A DNA stretch of 64,000 nucleotides. Source: an uncultured Flavobacteriaceae bacterium (GTDB lineage Bacteria > Bacteroidota > Bacteroidia > Flavobacteriales > Flavobacteriaceae). The notes beneath the pieces are model-generated. The model searched no databases. It was given only the letters and a program-made list of their open reading frames with translations, and was not told the DNA's origin. Below, one piece after another: positions 63,301 through 64,000 of the stretch (the first letter of the stretch is position 1; every line of letters begins with the position of its first letter). Both the position numbers and the translations under genes were made by a program. The DNA is taken from assembly GCA_947488345.1 (NCBI GenBank), contig CANKZQ010000001.1, positions 881,501 to 945,500 of the forward strand. The letters are read 5' to 3'.

Positions 63301-64000
63301 AGGTTATTCTTTTAATGGGTATATTATTGATTGTATTTTGACTTACACTTACATTTAGATCGGTAGGCAATAAATAACCCGTAATCTCTGTTTCGGTTGT
63401 AACCTGCTTTGTGTAAGGAATCGTTGGGTGATATTCAAAATTAATATCACCTTGATTATTCGGTAATTCTATTTTTGTCAATAAATAACTTATCGGAATG
63501 GTAATTTCTGCATCATCTTGACCAATAGGATAATCTCCCATTTCTCTTTGATTAAAATGATAATTAACTCCATTTTCATCGGTCACTTTTATTGAGTTTG
63601 AAGTTTTATTTACTACATAATTTCTGTGATTTAAAAAAACGACTTCATTGTCTTCATTATAGGTAAAACTAGCGGATAGATTTCCTGCATTGACTAAATA
63701 CTTATCATTCTGTCCATCAAAAATTTTGTTAGAAACATTTCTATAGAGATTGTATAAGTCCGTTTCAGGATAATCTGAGACGGTATAGTCCCACTCCATA
63801 TAGGGTACAACTGTATTTTTTTTATAATTGGCACTTCCTCCTCTTTCATCTGGAATGCCACGTACTTGTCGTGTTATCCTACCCGTTGCTAATAAATCCC
63901 AACCCAAACCGGTCATAGGAGCATCTTGACCTACTACCAAACCATTGTAGTTGTAAGACAACGAAATTGGCCATTTAAATCCACCCACATCAATCGTGTA
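60398..64000 (-). CDS. Giant YD/RHS-like exported protein with BACON C-terminus (5' partial)
   Basis: At least 1200 residues are visible and the frame is open to the window's right edge (codons read Y-T-I-D-V before GGFKWP), so the start and signal peptide are outside. The body has YD-like segments (YTYDPLIGVTSITDPTGM, YNYDNFNRLQFI). About residues 1030-1100 hold a beta-repeat domain (YEVDYVKVGP type), and the last 85 residues are a BACON domain (VSPTSLFYGS..., ASWITTSKTSG, WVRVTTGG). It may act as the partner shell or carrier of the second RHS protein, 32 nt downstream. Confidence 0.85.
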   Translation of the reverse strand, partial: YTIDVGGFKWPISLSYNYNGLVVGQDAPMTGLGWDLLATGRITRQVRGIPDERGGSANYKKNTVVPYMEWDYTVSDYPETDLYNLYRNVSNKIFDGQNDKYLVNAGNLSASFTYNEDNEVVFLNHRNYVVNKTSNSIKVTDENGVNYHFNQREMGDYPIGQDDAEITIPISYLLTKIELPNNQGDINFEYHPTIPYTKQVTTETEITGYLLPTDLNVSVSQNTINNIPIKRITFPNGEVKFDISTTVDNGMNTVALNNVSVWNNNAEVLSYDIGYSNIARNRKMLTSINKRSGNEVLPFYAFDYHGSPYTVSYKSQDFWGFYNGKGNTFLINGDREIDFENTRSGALKTINYPTGGKTEIEYELNSTINNDSNSNGSCSYSHNQSFTDQLFGDDPGKTIDTIITVPANQIVRVYAYARVGNGSSTNMFGTEAEISITTTGGLASCNYQNININLVNHGEEVECFQEPGQNPCPENNTVNSSQIEFTDTGQIHIVGSVIAPQNKLAKIYYKIDFEENVNGDKSIGGIRVARTKDCTETNDCITTNYKYINEDGSSSGNLLGANAMFSYNIGFDGMPNGNGIWSGTKNYRSTNSIQNFSSFQNAPVLYNRVEIIKNEGDAGKTVQYFSAYQNSGTSSANPFIERENNDWKSGKLLKTEIFKKQGNQFILQQETENIYEEFFPFGWRRDSSIKAFNFAAARRLFRYSPASNPSGPNGFGTIEGDPNDYREMSTIEYPKAYLLTKTTTKDYFASEDVETSTDYTYNSPRLLPNQQLVTSSNGKKIGTKTFYPDDTSLFGHDPLTSAESAAINKLKIQNRIAEPIQVISYEDIDNDDSMDANEIRNVVRTNYKDWSNNIVLPKDVQSLKGIYNSSTNKLQDRVVYHSYYTNGNIKEVSKKDGSKLVYIWGYQEKFPIAKIENATYSQVASQITNLQNRSNADNDRTIGTSGKEGALRIALTNLRNSLPNAMVTTYTYDPLIGVTSITDPTGMTIHYNYDNFNRLQFIKNKDGEVLEQYNYNYGDGSSTTTTSYNVNYSIDGGSGTVNVSPTIVASGGSTTVTLAPANGYEVDYVKVGPTNYAFPNNQVVITNINSNVTINVKFKTIPVAPILTVSPTSLFYGSYGGSKSVSINSNSSWTITKSASWITTSKTSGNGNSSFTVQTFDNIGTSTRTGWVRVTTGGITRTTTISQTGSSGGGPIEGPQ

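Noticed and set aside
1-64000. CRISPR array, prophage or insertion sequence
   Set aside because: No regular short repeats with spacers, no transposase, integrase or phage structural genes are visible.

Overview
The window looks like a chromosome segment of a marine-type Flavobacteriaceae (phylum Bacteroidota). Support: AT-rich DNA, Bacteroidota -33/-7 promoters (TTG, about 19 nt, TAnnTTTG), a PorT-like type IX secretion protein, a TonB receptor with STN and carboxypeptidase-regulatory domains paired with a DUF4249 lipoprotein, BACON and DUF6443/RHS proteins, and many lipoproteins. Most of it is ordinary core chromosome. I see no insertion sequence, prophage, CRISPR array or rRNA. There are two tRNAs, Ser(GGA) and Leu(TAG).

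Layout: 0-5 kb holds the 3' part of rpoN, a PAP2-like membrane protein, a PorT-like barrel, and an ExbB/membrane protein/ExbD/ExbD motor operon ending in a hairpin terminator. 5-11 kb holds tRNA-Ser, L-asparaginase, a zinc peptidase, an Lrp/AsnC regulator, the fabH-accB-accC fatty-acid initiation operon and tRNA-Leu. 11-21 kb holds an M20 peptidase, an esterase, DUF4407, adenine deaminase, two tandem paralogous small proteins, and a DUF885/VOC/D-amino-acid dehydrogenase operon. 21-24 kb is a BlaI-M56 sensor pair with a clear autoregulatory operator. 25-29 kb is a six-gene operon including ruvC and hemW. 29-32 kb is a membrane protein/glycosyltransferase/Bax-inhibitor run.

31.7-36.3 kb is a second, larger BlaI-M56 locus: BlaI, M56/TonB_C, a DUF4350-like protein, a TPR protein and a TonB_C lipoprotein in one tight operon, preceded by three AACTAAnnnnTTAGTT dyads. 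37-43.5 kb is an outer-membrane TonB-receptor operon. 43.5-50.5 kb holds a parallel-beta lipoprotein, an M14 carboxypeptidase, an Imm63-like orphan immunity protein, an S41 peptidase and a small helical protein.

The right end is the accessory-looking part. 50.7-55 kb is a compact pseudopilus/type II secretion-like operon: GspF, two prepilins, a pilin-like protein with a possible repetitive passenger domain, a GspC/PilP-like protein and an Fn3-like lipoprotein. It contains no ATPase or secretin. Immediately upstream in the same direction (55.4-64 kb) lie two giant YD/RHS proteins, the second with a 231-residue unrecognised tail and a small lipoprotein gene after it. The pseudopilus operon beside this RHS pair, and the five-gene BlaI-M56 operon, are the best candidates for under-described systems. 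All functional statements come from reading sequence and family knowledge; no database search was run.
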